64,000 nucleotides of DNA from positions 62,001-126,000 of the forward strand of contig JADLCT010000039.1 in the NCBI GenBank assembly GCA_020847045.1. Direction: 5' to 3'. Under the pieces are notes generated by a model that had not been told where the DNA came from, did not search any database, and was given only the letters and a program-made list of their open reading frames with translations. The stretch is from Bryobacterales bacterium. Lineage in GTDB: Bacteria; Acidobacteriota; Terriglobia; Bryobacterales; Bryobacteraceae. Numbering within the stretch: position 1 is the first letter of the stretch; each line of letters begins with the position of its first letter. Shown here piece after piece: positions 17,550-25,614 of this stretch. The translations under genes were made by a program, and so were the position numbers.

Positions 17550-18245
17550 ATGCTCGAATTCCCCGCAGTTCCCCCTGACAACAGGCAATCCGGCCCGGCG
17601 CGGCCGGCGTTTGACACGGCCGACGTCGTGCGGCAGCTTTCACACGAACTGCGCCAGCCGCTCAGCACGATGGAGGCCATCGCATACTACCTCTCGATGG
17701 TGACGCCACAGCACGACCGGCGCGTACATGCCCAGGTGGACAAGCTGCAACAACTGGTGGAACAGATGAACTGGGTGCTCGCCGACGCGGTCCACTTTTT
17801 CCAGGCCACGCCCACCAACCCGCAACTGGTGGATCTGAACGAACTGGTGAGCCAGACCATCACAAGCAAGCGGGACGAGCAGCGCCCTGTGGAAGTGTCC
17901 CTGTGCGATCACGTCTCGATGGTGGAGATGGACCCTTCGCAGGCGCGCCACTGCGTGCAAAGCCTGATCGGCCTTGTGCGCAAGTGGGCGCACGGCGGCG
18001 TGCGCGTCAGTACGGAGCATGTGCGGTCTGAGGTGCACCTGTGCGTGTCGGCGCCGCAGGTGCGCCTGCTGGATTCCGACGCTTCGCTTATCTTCGAGCC
18101 CTTCCGTCCGCACGCTCCGGCCGGCGCGGGACTGGCGTTTGCGAGCGTTCGCCGCATCGCCGAAGCCAGTGGGGGCCGGGCGGGCGTGAAGCTCATCGAG
18201 CCCAAGGGCGTTACCGTCTCCATCGAGCTGCCACTAGCCGGTTAG
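17550..18245 (+). CDS. Minimal sensor-less histidine kinase-like protein
   Basis: 231 residues. A HisKA H-box is well preserved (QLSHELRQPLSTME, His32) and is followed by a coiled dimerisation helix. The C-terminal ATPase-like domain is divergent. The expected N-box asparagine region reads HCVQSLIGLVRKWAHGG without the usual N-x-x-x-N pattern. A G2-like stretch (PAGAGLAFASVRRIAEASGG) and the final VTVSIELPLAG are still recognisable. There is no transmembrane or sensor domain and no adjacent response regulator. It could be a phosphotransfer or regulatory partner instead of an active kinase. A perfect TATAAT lies upstream. Confidence 0.7.
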   Translation: MLEFPAVPPDNRQSGPARPAFDTADVVRQLSHELRQPLSTMEAIAYYLSMVTPQHDRRVHAQVDKLQQLVEQMNWVLADAVHFFQATPTNPQLVDLNELVSQTITSKRDEQRPVEVSLCDHVSMVEMDPSQARHCVQSLIGLVRKWAHGGVRVSTEHVRSEVHLCVSAPQVRLLDSDASLIFEPFRPHAPAGAGLAFASVRRIAEASGGRAGVKLIEPKGVTVSIELPLAG

Positions 18246-18248
18246 GCG

Positions 18249-18836
18249 TCAGCGGACCGGTTGCGCCAGTCCGCGTTTCACCAGCGCGATCAACTCCGGA
18301 GATCCTGGTTCCAGGATGGGCTTGCGTGTGAACCAGCGCGGCGAGACGCCGGGCCAGCGCGGTGTTTCGCCGCCGGTGCGCACGAAAGCATCGGCGTGAT
18401 TCACGAACAGGCGCGTGGAATCCTTCATGTCTTCCACGGAAAAGTCCACCACCACCAGGTAGAGATCGGGCCGCAGAAAGTGCATCAGGCTGTTGGACTC
18501 GAACAGCACGTTCGTACTGGCGCCGATGATCTCCCGGATGGCCGGCATCGCCGCGGCCAGTTGGCCCTGCTCGGTGCGCAGAAAATAGGCGCGCGCCGCG
18601 CCCGCGCCAAGAAGCCGGCCGCTGTCGGTGCCGTCCGGCACGGTCTGCTCGTCGACCGCCACAACGCCTTCGTGCTGCGCGCAAGCGCACTGATGCGCGC
18701 CGTGGCCGCAGAAGCTGTGTCCGTGCTGGGTGATCTTCACCGCCGTCCAACGCGCTTCGGGAGTGGCCGCGATCAGCGACGCCGCGACGGTGGTTTTGCC
18801 GATGTTGCGCGAGTGTCCGCCCACAATCACGATCAT
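18249..18836 (-). CDS. MobB-like P-loop NTPase with a Cys/His cluster
   Basis: 195 residues. Walker A is GGHSRNIGKTT (residues 6-16), placing it near the MobB/SIMIBI class of small NTPases. Residues 38-55 hold an unusual metal-binding-like cluster: His38, His40, Cys43, His45, His48, Cys50, Cys52, His55. VPDGTDSGRLLGAGA follows, resembling the MobB segment with the catalytic aspartate. VLFESNSLMHFLRPDLYLVVVD is the core strand region. The ATG overlaps the lpxD stop as ATGA, so the two genes are translationally coupled. It may be a metal or cofactor chaperone; there are no molybdenum genes nearby, so a MobB role is not assumed. Confidence 0.7.
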   Translation of the reverse strand: MIVIVGGHSRNIGKTTVAASLIAATPEARWTAVKITQHGHSFCGHGAHQCACAQHEGVVAVDEQTVPDGTDSGRLLGAGAARAYFLRTEQGQLAAAMPAIREIIGASTNVLFESNSLMHFLRPDLYLVVVDFSVEDMKDSTRLFVNHADAFVRTGGETPRWPGVSPRWFTRKPILEPGSPELIALVKRGLAQPVR

Positions 18837-19855
18837 GGGAGGCTCTTTTCCAGGGCATCCACGCGCGCCGCCAGTTCCTTCATCTGCGCACGCAACTCCG
18901 GCGTCTTCGCCGAGGCGGCCAGCATACGCAGATACTCGCGCAGCGGACGCGCCGGCGTGCCCCACACGGGCTCGCCCGCGCGTACGATCTTCGATGTCAG
19001 GATGCCCGCGCCGGAACCCACCACCGCCCTGGATTCGATGCGCGCCTTGTCGCCCACGCCCACCTGGCCGCCGACGATGGCGTAGTCTCCGATGGTCACG
19101 CCTCCGGAGAATCCCGTTTGCGCCGCCACCACGACGTGGCGGCCGATGACGCAGTTATGCCCGACGTGCACCATATTGTCGAGCTTTGTGCCGTCGCCGA
19201 TACGCGTCACGCCGAGCGCGGCGCGGTCCACGCACGAGTTCGCGCCAATCTCGACATCGTCGCCCAACTCGAGGCGTCCCACTTGAGGGAACTTCTCCCA
19301 TCGCTCGCCGGTCATGGCGAAGCCGAAGCCGTCGGCGCCCAGAATGCAGCCGGAGTGCAGAATGGCCCGCGCCCCAATACGCGCGCCATCGTATATCGTC
19401 ACGCGTGGATGCAAGTGGCAATCCTCGCCCAGCGTCACGTCGCATCCGATCACGCAGCCCGCCCCCACGGCGCAGCGCGCACCGATCCTCGTTCCCCGCC
19501 CTACCGAGGCGTGGGGTCCGATGCTGGCCGTTGGATCAATGCTGGCGCCCTCCTCGACCACCGCCGTGGGATGTACGCCCGCCGGAGGCATCCGCACCGG
19601 GTGGAAGCGCGCGATGACACGGGCAAAGGCGGCGCGCGGGTCGGCCACGCGAATTACCGTGCGGCCGCCGCACTCCTCGGAGGCCAGCAGACACCCGGCC
19701 GCCGAGGCCAACGCCACCTTCGCGTTGCCCGCGAAGGCCACCTCATCGCCACGCGCCGCATCCGCCGCCGCGACGCCGCGCAGTACGCAACCGCCATCGC
19801 CGGTGAAGGGCGCATCCAGCCACGCCGCCAGTTCCCGAACCGTGATCGCCATCAT
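18833..19855 (-). CDS. lpxD: UDP-3-O-(3-hydroxyacyl)glucosamine N-acyltransferase
   Basis: Third step of lipid A synthesis: transfer of a hydroxyacyl chain from acyl carrier protein to the 2-amino group. 340 residues as expected. An N-terminal uridine-binding domain (ITVRELAAWLD...GVAAADAARGDEVAF) precedes a left-handed beta helix of hexapeptide repeats. The catalytic histidine lies in DNMVHVGHNCVIG, and GADGFGFA is the conserved loop. A short C-terminal helix pair ends the protein. Two ATGs (19855, 19852) are possible. It is divergent from lpxA with about 21 bases between start codons. Confidence 0.97.
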   Translation of the reverse strand: MMAITVRELAAWLDAPFTGDGGCVLRGVAAADAARGDEVAFAGNAKVALASAAGCLLASEECGGRTVIRVADPRAAFARVIARFHPVRMPPAGVHPTAVVEEGASIDPTASIGPHASVGRGTRIGARCAVGAGCVIGCDVTLGEDCHLHPRVTIYDGARIGARAILHSGCILGADGFGFAMTGERWEKFPQVGRLELGDDVEIGANSCVDRAALGVTRIGDGTKLDNMVHVGHNCVIGRHVVVAAQTGFSGGVTIGDYAIVGGQVGVGDKARIESRAVVGSGAGILTSKIVRAGEPVWGTPARPLREYLRMLAASAKTPELRAQMKELAARVDALEKSLP

Positions 19856-19876
19856 CTCTCGTATCCTAATTCTTTC

Positions 19877-20695
19877 ATGTCCATCGATCCGTCAGCCATC
19901 ATCGCCCCCACGGCCCGCGTCCACGCGGATGCCACCGTGGGACCGGAATGCGCCATCGGCGAGTATTGCGTGATTGAGCAGGACGTCATAGTGGGGCGCG
20001 GCTGCCGCCTGGAACCCTATGTGTACGTGAAGCGCTGGACGACGCTCGGCGACGGCAACGAAATCGGCGCGGGCACCGTGCTGGGCACCGATCCGTTCGA
20101 CAAACGGTTCACCGGCGAGCGCAGCTACCTGCGCATCGGCCACCGGAACATCATCCGCGAGCACTACACGATTTCACGCGGCACACAGCCTGAATCGGAA
20201 ACCGTTATAGGCGACGGGAACTACATCATGGGCAGCGGCCACGTTGCGCACAACTCGGTTGTGGGCAACGAATGCGTCATCGCCAGTTGCGCTCTGGTGG
20301 CGGGGCATGTGACCATCGAGGACCGCGCATTCCTCAGCGGCGGCGTGGTGGTCCATCAGTTTTCGCGCATTGGCGCGCTGGCCATGGTCGGCGGCAATGT
20401 GAGGGTAAACCAGGACGCGCTGCCCTACTGCCTCCACGGCGATTTCAACATCACGCCCAAAGGGTTGAACTTGGTTGGCTTGCGGCGGGCGGGTTTCCAC
20501 CACGAAACCATTGCCAGCCTGAAACAGGCCTACAGGCTGTTGTTCAATTCCAACCTGAAGCTGCGCGAGGCCCTGTCGCGCATCGAGAATGAGATCCCGA
20601 ACGACGCCACACTGCACCTGGTGGAATTCATCCGGGCCTCAAAGCGCGGCATCCCGCGTCCGCGCCGCACGGGGGCGGCGGAGGATTCCGGGTAG
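19877..20695 (+). CDS. lpxA: Acyl-ACP--UDP-N-acetylglucosamine O-acyltransferase
   Basis: First enzyme of lipid A synthesis. 272 residues with hexapeptide-repeat beta helix (VHADATVGPECAIGEYCVIE...), LGTDPFDKRF, and the catalytic His125 in SGHVAHNSVVGNEC at the same position as E. coli LpxA. GDFNITPKGLNLVGLRRAGF and the C-terminal helical bundle are standard. The frame is open far upstream, but the ATG at 19877 gives the family N-terminus. TATCCT (19862-19867) ends nine bases before the start. The usual fabZ-lpxA-lpxB order is broken: lpxD is divergent and lpxB lies 37 kb away. Confidence 0.97.
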   Translation: MSIDPSAIIAPTARVHADATVGPECAIGEYCVIEQDVIVGRGCRLEPYVYVKRWTTLGDGNEIGAGTVLGTDPFDKRFTGERSYLRIGHRNIIREHYTISRGTQPESETVIGDGNYIMGSGHVAHNSVVGNECVIASCALVAGHVTIEDRAFLSGGVVVHQFSRIGALAMVGGNVRVNQDALPYCLHGDFNITPKGLNLVGLRRAGFHHETIASLKQAYRLLFNSNLKLREALSRIENEIPNDATLHLVEFIRASKRGIPRPRRTGAAEDSG

Positions 20696-20702
20696 CCAAT
20701 CA

Positions 20703-21587
20703 TCAGGCCATCATCACCTTTTGCACCAGGCCGTTCAGTTCGCGCGTCAAGCGGGGCACGGCGGCTGGAGCTGGTTCCCTGGCCTCGTACTCGAGCGACA
20801 GATAGCCGCGATAGCCGGCGGCTTTCAGCATCCGGAGCACGCGTTCCCAATCGCAACGCGTCCGTTTGCCATTCTCATCGCGCACCTCCACCTTCACCTG
20901 CACGTTGGCGGCGTAGGGAGCGATCATTTCCAGTTGCCGGTAGGCATCCCGGTTGAAGTTGCCCATGTCGAGGTTCACACGCACACTGGGCTGGCCCACG
21001 CGCTTCACGATGTCCAGAATACGCTCGGCGCGTTCCGTGATGCCGCCATGATTCTCCAGCCCGAGCACCACGCCATGCTGGGCCGCGTAGCCGCCGGCAT
21101 TCTCCAGAACCTCCACCACCCAGCCGGCCGCCTCATCCTCGGTCGCCGTCTTGGGCACAGTTCCGCCGAATACGCGAATGTGGCCGGCGCCAAGTTTGGA
21201 CGCCACACCGACCCAGTCCTTGATGGACTGGATCTCTTTCGCTCGCAACTCCGCCGTGGGCTGGCAGCAGTTCGTCCGGACGCTGATGGACGGAATCCCG
21301 ACGCCGTTGGCAAAGGCGTAGTTGCGCAAAGGAATCAGGAACGCGTCGGTGGTATCGGGAAACCAGTAGACCGTCAGATCGAGTCCATCCACGTCCAGGT
21401 CCACGGCCAGATCGACCAGGTCGTTGTAGGACATTTTCTTCGCGCCCAGTTCATTGCGGAAACTGTAGGCGCAAATGGCCGTAAGCAGACGCGCCTTGCG
21501 GCCATCCGGGCCAGCCGGCGAGGGGGCAGCCGCAAGTGGCATCGCGGCGGCCGCGGCGAGCAATCCACGCCTGCTCAGGCGTTCCAT
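20703..21587 (-). CDS. Sugar phosphate isomerase/epimerase-type TIM barrel, exported
   Basis: 294-residue AP endonuclease 2-fold (xylose isomerase-like) protein with a Tat-type leader (RLSRRGLLAAAAAMPLAAA). Metal-site landmarks include LGLENHGG (glutamate and histidine), VNLDMGNFN (aspartate) and a C-terminal YLSLEYEA glutamate. The ATG at 21587 overlaps the end of the upstream Gfo/Idh/MocA gene by 13 bases, indicating coupled expression. Exported pairs of this kind occur in Acidobacteriota, Bacteroidota and Planctomycetota and may act on oxidised sugars or glycosides outside the cytoplasm; the specific reaction is not predictable. Confidence 0.82.
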   Translation of the reverse strand: MERLSRRGLLAAAAAMPLAAAPSPAGPDGRKARLLTAICAYSFRNELGAKKMSYNDLVDLAVDLDVDGLDLTVYWFPDTTDAFLIPLRNYAFANGVGIPSISVRTNCCQPTAELRAKEIQSIKDWVGVASKLGAGHIRVFGGTVPKTATEDEAAGWVVEVLENAGGYAAQHGVVLGLENHGGITERAERILDIVKRVGQPSVRVNLDMGNFNRDAYRQLEMIAPYAANVQVKVEVRDENGKRTRCDWERVLRMLKAAGYRGYLSLEYEAREPAPAAVPRLTRELNGLVQKVMMA

Positions 21588-22705
21588 ACGTCGCTCCAAC
21601 TCATCTCGCGGCCTTCGACGGCGCTGCGCAGACCCATGTATGCCGTCAGCGTGGAGATGGCCGCCTCGGGCGCGAAGTTCTCGATATTCCCGTTTCGCGC
21701 CCCGTCAATAAAGGCGTTCACCGCGTCCTGCGTGATGTCGTAGGTGGTGGCGGCAACCTCATTCGGCATCTTGGGACGGAACACTGTGTAGCCCTTCCGG
21801 CCCACATTGACTGTGCCCTTTTCGCAGATGAAGGTCTCGCTCACGTCGCTCCAGCCCGTGTTCGCGCCGAACTGGTTGGCGCTGTAGCTGAACGTGCGGC
21901 CGTCGTCGAACTGGTAGCTGAGCACGATGTTGTCGTAGATGTCGCCGTACTGGCGCGCCTGCCGTCCGCCGTACCCGGCCACACGCACCGGATGCTTGCC
22001 GACAAACCAGTGCACGACGTCGATGTTGTGGCAGTCCTGCTCGATGACGATGTCGCCGGACAGTTCGCGGTAGAAGAACCAGTTGCGGATGCGCTCCTCG
22101 TTGGAGGCATGGCCGGACTTGATCGCCGGACCGCCGCCGAGCCACGCCGCGCGCACCATCTGGATACCGCCCAGTTCGCCCGACTTCACCAGTGCGTGAA
22201 CCTTCTTGTAGTCTTTGCCATAGCGCTGCTGGAAGTCGAACGAGATGCGTTTGGTGGGATCGGCCTTCTTTGCCGCCGCGATCACGCGCTTACAGCCGGC
22301 CGTATCCACACCAACGGGCTTTTCGCAGAAGATATGCTTCCGCGCGCCAATGGCCGCCTCGACATGCTCCGGGTGGAGGAACGCCGGAGTGGCGATGTAG
22401 ACGGCATCGACGCTGGTTGCCAGAAGGTCCTTGTAGTTCTTGAAAGCCTTGGCGCCCGAGTACTTCTGTGTGGCCGCCGCGATCTTGTCATCATAGATGT
22501 CGCAGACGGCGTTAATCTTCAAGTACTCGTGCTTGGCGAAAATCCCGGAAACATACATGCCGCGGTTGCCGCAGCCGATCAATCCCAGGGTCAGGGCGCT
22601 GTTGGCTTGAGAACCGAACGCAATCTGGGGAGTGGTAATCAGCAGCCCGGCGCCGGTGGCGCTGGCTCCTTTCAGAAAACTGCGGCGGCGTGTGGGACGG
22701 TTCAT
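21575..22705 (-). CDS. Gfo/Idh/MocA-family oxidoreductase with Tat leader
   Basis: 376 residues. The Tat motif RRRSFLKGASATGAG at the N-terminus predicts folded export, as in Zymomonas glucose-fructose oxidoreductase, where the NADP cofactor travels with the enzyme. Rossmann motif LGLIGCGNRGMYV; catalytic lysine in IFCEKPVGVD; substrate-domain motif DIVIEQDCHNIDVVHWF. The ATG at 22705 has AAGGAG seven bases upstream. It overlaps the downstream epimerase-like gene. It probably oxidises a sugar in the periplasm as the first half of a two-enzyme unit. Confidence 0.88.
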   Translation of the reverse strand: MNRPTRRRSFLKGASATGAGLLITTPQIAFGSQANSALTLGLIGCGNRGMYVSGIFAKHEYLKINAVCDIYDDKIAAATQKYSGAKAFKNYKDLLATSVDAVYIATPAFLHPEHVEAAIGARKHIFCEKPVGVDTAGCKRVIAAAKKADPTKRISFDFQQRYGKDYKKVHALVKSGELGGIQMVRAAWLGGGPAIKSGHASNEERIRNWFFYRELSGDIVIEQDCHNIDVVHWFVGKHPVRVAGYGGRQARQYGDIYDNIVLSYQFDDGRTFSYSANQFGANTGWSDVSETFICEKGTVNVGRKGYTVFRPKMPNEVAATTYDITQDAVNAFIDGARNGNIENFAPEAAISTLTAYMGLRSAVEGREMSWSDVWNA

Positions 22706-22787
22706 GCAATGCTCCTTGCGATAGGCTCCGCGCGCGGCGGAACCCGCGTGTACATGGGAATGACAGCGAAATAATAAGCGCCCCCAT

Positions 22788-22793
22788 TATACT
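22788..22793 (+). promoter_or_regulatory. Candidate -10 element for the GT2-methyltransferase gene
   Basis: TATACT ends 11 bases before the ATG at 22805; no Shine-Dalgarno sequence is present. A minus-strand TATAAT overlaps it (22791-22786) and could serve the divergent oxidoreductase gene. Confidence 0.4.
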
Positions 22794-22804
22794 GAACGTT
22801 TCCG

Positions 22805-24217
22805 ATGAAATTGTCGATTCTGATGCCCGTCTACAACGAACGGGCCCTGGCCGCGCGCAGCATCGCCGCCGTCCTGGACGCTCCGCTTCCGCCCGAGTTG
22901 GAGCGCGAGCTCGTCATTGTCGACGACTGCTCGACCGACGGCACCAGCGCCATTCTCGAGCGCCTGGCCGCGGCCGAACCGCGCATACGCCTGTTCCGGC
23001 ACGCGGTGAACCAAGGCAAGGGAGCCGCGGTCCGCACGGCCATCGAAAAGGCCGGGGGCGATTTCTCGCTTATCCAGGACGCCGACCTCGAATACGACCC
23101 CAATGACTATCCGGCGCTGATGCGGCCGTTATTGGAAGGGCAGGCCGACGCCGTGTTCGGCTCGCGCTACATGGCTGGCGTCCAGCGCCGGGTGCTGCCC
23201 TACTGGCACACCCAGATCAACCGCTTTCTCACCCTGTTCTCCAACATGTTCTGTAATCTCACGATCACGGACATGGAGACCTGTTACAAAGCTTTCCGCA
23301 CGGACCTGTTGAAGAGCATTCCCATCCGTTCGAACCGCTTCGGCATCGAACCGGAGATCACGATGAAGTGCGCCAAACGGCGGCTGCGCATCTACGAGGT
23401 GCCCATCTCGTATCACGGGCGCACTTATGAAGAAGGGAAGAAGATCGGCTGGCGCGACGGGTTGAAGGCGCTCGGAGTGGTGCTCTATTTCTGGTTGATC
23501 GACGACCTTTATACGCACCCGTACGGCCGCGCGCACCTGAACAACCTTACGGGCACACCGAACTATGTGGCCTGGGTGGTTTCGCTGATCCGTCCGGCCA
23601 CGGGCGACACCGTGCTGGAGTTGACGGCGGGCATCGGCACGCTCACCGGCCATCTGATGGGACGCCGCCTGCGGTATGTCGCCGGCGAAAAGGATCCGCT
23701 TTATCTGCACGCGCTGACGAACCGTTTCCTGCGCACGCCTTCCGTGGAGGTTCGCGAACTGGAGCCGTCCCAGGCGTCCGGCTATGCCGGGCTGGACGGC
23801 GCGTTCAATACGGTGCTGTGCCTGAATGTACTCGAATACGCCGCGGATCCGGCCGCTGTTCTGGGAAATGCGGCCCGCTGCCTGCAACCGGGCGGGCGGC
23901 TCATCGTGCTTGCCCCGCAGAGCGAGGCCATCTTCGGCGCGGTGGACCGGACGCTCGGCCACAACCGCCGGTTCAACGCCGGAACGCTGCGGGACATGCT
24001 GTCACGGGCCGGGCTTAGCATTGAACGCACGCACAGCATCAACAAGATCTCCACGCCCGGCTGGTGGCTCTATTCCCGGCTTCTGGGCATGAAGCAGATC
24101 AACAAACTGACCATGAAGCTGTTCGACTGGACGGTCTGGCTCTGGCGGCGTTTGGACAAGCTGATGCCGTGGCCGGGCCTGAGCGTGATCATGATCGCAC
24201 GCAAACCCGGCGCCTGA
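22805..24217 (+). CDS. Fusion of GT2 glycosyltransferase and SAM methyltransferase
   Basis: 470 residues in two domains. Residues 1 to about 240 are a GT-A family 2 transferase (LSILMPVYNERALAARS, VDDCSTDGTS, NQGKGAAVRTA, IQDADLEYDP with the DXD-type acidic motif, and the ending GRTYEEGKKIGWRDGLKAL), like dolichol/undecaprenyl-phosphate sugar transferases. Residues from about 250 form a class I methyltransferase (VLELTAGIGTLTGHL as motif I, NTVLCLNVLEYAADP, LQPGGRLIVLAP). The two activities are usually separate proteins. It may make and methylate a lipid-linked sugar, but this is inferred from the fusion. Confidence 0.85.
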   Translation: MKLSILMPVYNERALAARSIAAVLDAPLPPELERELVIVDDCSTDGTSAILERLAAAEPRIRLFRHAVNQGKGAAVRTAIEKAGGDFSLIQDADLEYDPNDYPALMRPLLEGQADAVFGSRYMAGVQRRVLPYWHTQINRFLTLFSNMFCNLTITDMETCYKAFRTDLLKSIPIRSNRFGIEPEITMKCAKRRLRIYEVPISYHGRTYEEGKKIGWRDGLKALGVVLYFWLIDDLYTHPYGRAHLNNLTGTPNYVAWVVSLIRPATGDTVLELTAGIGTLTGHLMGRRLRYVAGEKDPLYLHALTNRFLRTPSVEVRELEPSQASGYAGLDGAFNTVLCLNVLEYAADPAAVLGNAARCLQPGGRLIVLAPQSEAIFGAVDRTLGHNRRFNAGTLRDMLSRAGLSIERTHSINKISTPGWWLYSRLLGMKQINKLTMKLFDWTVWLWRRLDKLMPWPGLSVIMIARKPGA

Positions 24218-24229
24218 TCCGCGTCAGGC
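24212..24229. terminator. Small hairpin holding both stop codons of a convergent pair
   Basis: GCCTGA-N6-TCAGGC is a perfect 6-bp inverted repeat. The plus-strand TGA (24215-24217) and the minus-strand TGA (24224-24226) both lie in the stem. Only three Ts follow on the plus strand, so termination would be weak. Confidence 0.35.
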
Positions 24230-25540
24230 TTTCATCCGGTTTGCCGCCGCGTCCCACTCCACCACACGGCCCTCACGCAGAGACCGGTTCACCATGTGCG
24301 CGCAGGCCGCCGCGCGGTGGCCTCGCTCGGCGTTCTCCCAGTGCGGCGTGCGCGTGCGAATCGACTCGAGCCATGCCGCGAAGTGGGTCCAGGTGGAATC
24401 CATCCCCTGCCCGCCGTAGGTCTCCGAGCCTTTTACCAGCGACGGCTTGGCCAGAGCCGGACGTTCCGAAGCTCTCACCCTGGGATCGGCCCAATACGCC
24501 GCCTCCAGCTTCGACGGCCAACTGGCCACGATCCAGGCGTTGTCCTCGTGCCCGGTTTCGGGAGAGAACACCATGTCTTCCCAGCCCAGCGAAACGGTGC
24601 CCTCCGTGCCGAGAAACACGAAATTCGACTCCGACGAACTCTGATTGTTGAAGGTCGAACTCAGATTCACCGTAAACCCTTCCGGGTACTCCAGAATCGC
24701 GTTCAACGTGTCCGGCACGTCCCGCGCCTGTTTCCAGCGGTAGATCTGCCCCATCGCCGTGACGCGCGAAGGAGCTTCGGCGCCCATCAGGAAATGGATC
24801 GTCGTGCACAGATGCACGAACAGGTCGGTGGCGATGCCTCCGGAGTACTCCGAAAAACAACGCCAGCGGAAGAACCGCTCGAGCGAGAAAGGATACTTGC
24901 GCGATGCCGGCCCCTCGAATGCCGCCCAGTCCACCGTCTTTGGCCCCGCATCGGGCGGAATCGGATAGATCCACGCACCCGAAGCCGTGTTCCGGTTGTA
25001 GGCCGCGCGGATCATCGTCACCTTGCCGAGCCGGCCCGACTGGATCATCTCGCGCGCCTTCTGCTGCGTCTGAGTCGAAACGCCCTGGCTGCCCACCTGC
25101 ACGAGCTTTCCCGTCTTCTTCGTCGCGGCGATGATCTCCAGACCATCCTCCACGGTGTAGGTGAGCGGCTTCTCGCAATAGACATCCTTGCCCGCGTTTA
25201 GGGCCGCGAGCACATGCGTCTTGTGCCAGTGGTCGGGACTGGCGATGACGACGGCGTCCAGCGATGGGTCGCCGATAACCTCGCGCCAGTCGCCCGTCGT
25301 CGAAACCGTGTGGCCCAAGCCTTTCAACCGCTCCTGCGCCCGTTCCCGGCGTCCCGCGTAGGCGTCGCACACCCTGGTGATGGCCACGCCCGGCTGCACG
25401 CCCAGAGCCGCCATCAACTCATGCGAGCGCGCTCCACAGCCGATGATGCCGGCTTGCACTTTGCCGTTCGCGCCAAATGTGCGCGTCGCGGCGGCCGATA
25501 GCGCGGCCGATTGCAGTACCATGCGGCGGGTTAGTTCCAT
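24224..25540 (-). CDS. Gfo/Idh/MocA-family oxidoreductase, exported
   Basis: 438 residues. The N-terminus ELTRRMVLQSAALSAAATR is a Tat-like leader. Rossmann motif AGIIGCGARSHELM; catalytic lysine in VYCEKPLTYTVED; the SPDHWHKTHVLAALNAGKD segment is typical of the large Acidobacteriota/Planctomycetota branch of this family. GGIATDLFVHLCTTIHFLMG is the substrate-domain motif. AGGAGG six bases before the ATG supports the start. It is a second exported oxidoreductase near the epimerase pair but in its own transcription unit. Substrate unknown. Confidence 0.88.
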   Translation of the reverse strand: MELTRRMVLQSAALSAAATRTFGANGKVQAGIIGCGARSHELMAALGVQPGVAITRVCDAYAGRRERAQERLKGLGHTVSTTGDWREVIGDPSLDAVVIASPDHWHKTHVLAALNAGKDVYCEKPLTYTVEDGLEIIAATKKTGKLVQVGSQGVSTQTQQKAREMIQSGRLGKVTMIRAAYNRNTASGAWIYPIPPDAGPKTVDWAAFEGPASRKYPFSLERFFRWRCFSEYSGGIATDLFVHLCTTIHFLMGAEAPSRVTAMGQIYRWKQARDVPDTLNAILEYPEGFTVNLSSTFNNQSSSESNFVFLGTEGTVSLGWEDMVFSPETGHEDNAWIVASWPSKLEAAYWADPRVRASERPALAKPSLVKGSETYGGQGMDSTWTHFAAWLESIRTRTPHWENAERGHRAAACAHMVNRSLREGRVVEWDAAANRMKA

Positions 25541-25614
25541 CTCAGTCCTCCTGCGGCGGCATCCATGAGTTATTGGAGCGTCGCGCTCGCTGGAGTTTAC
25601 CGCGTCCGTTGCCG

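Noticed and set aside
18249..18965. Longer version of the P-loop NTPase starting at 18965
   Set aside because: The extra 43 residues lie over lpxD and lack conservation signs; the ATG at 18836 directly precedes the Walker A strand and forms an ATGA overlap.
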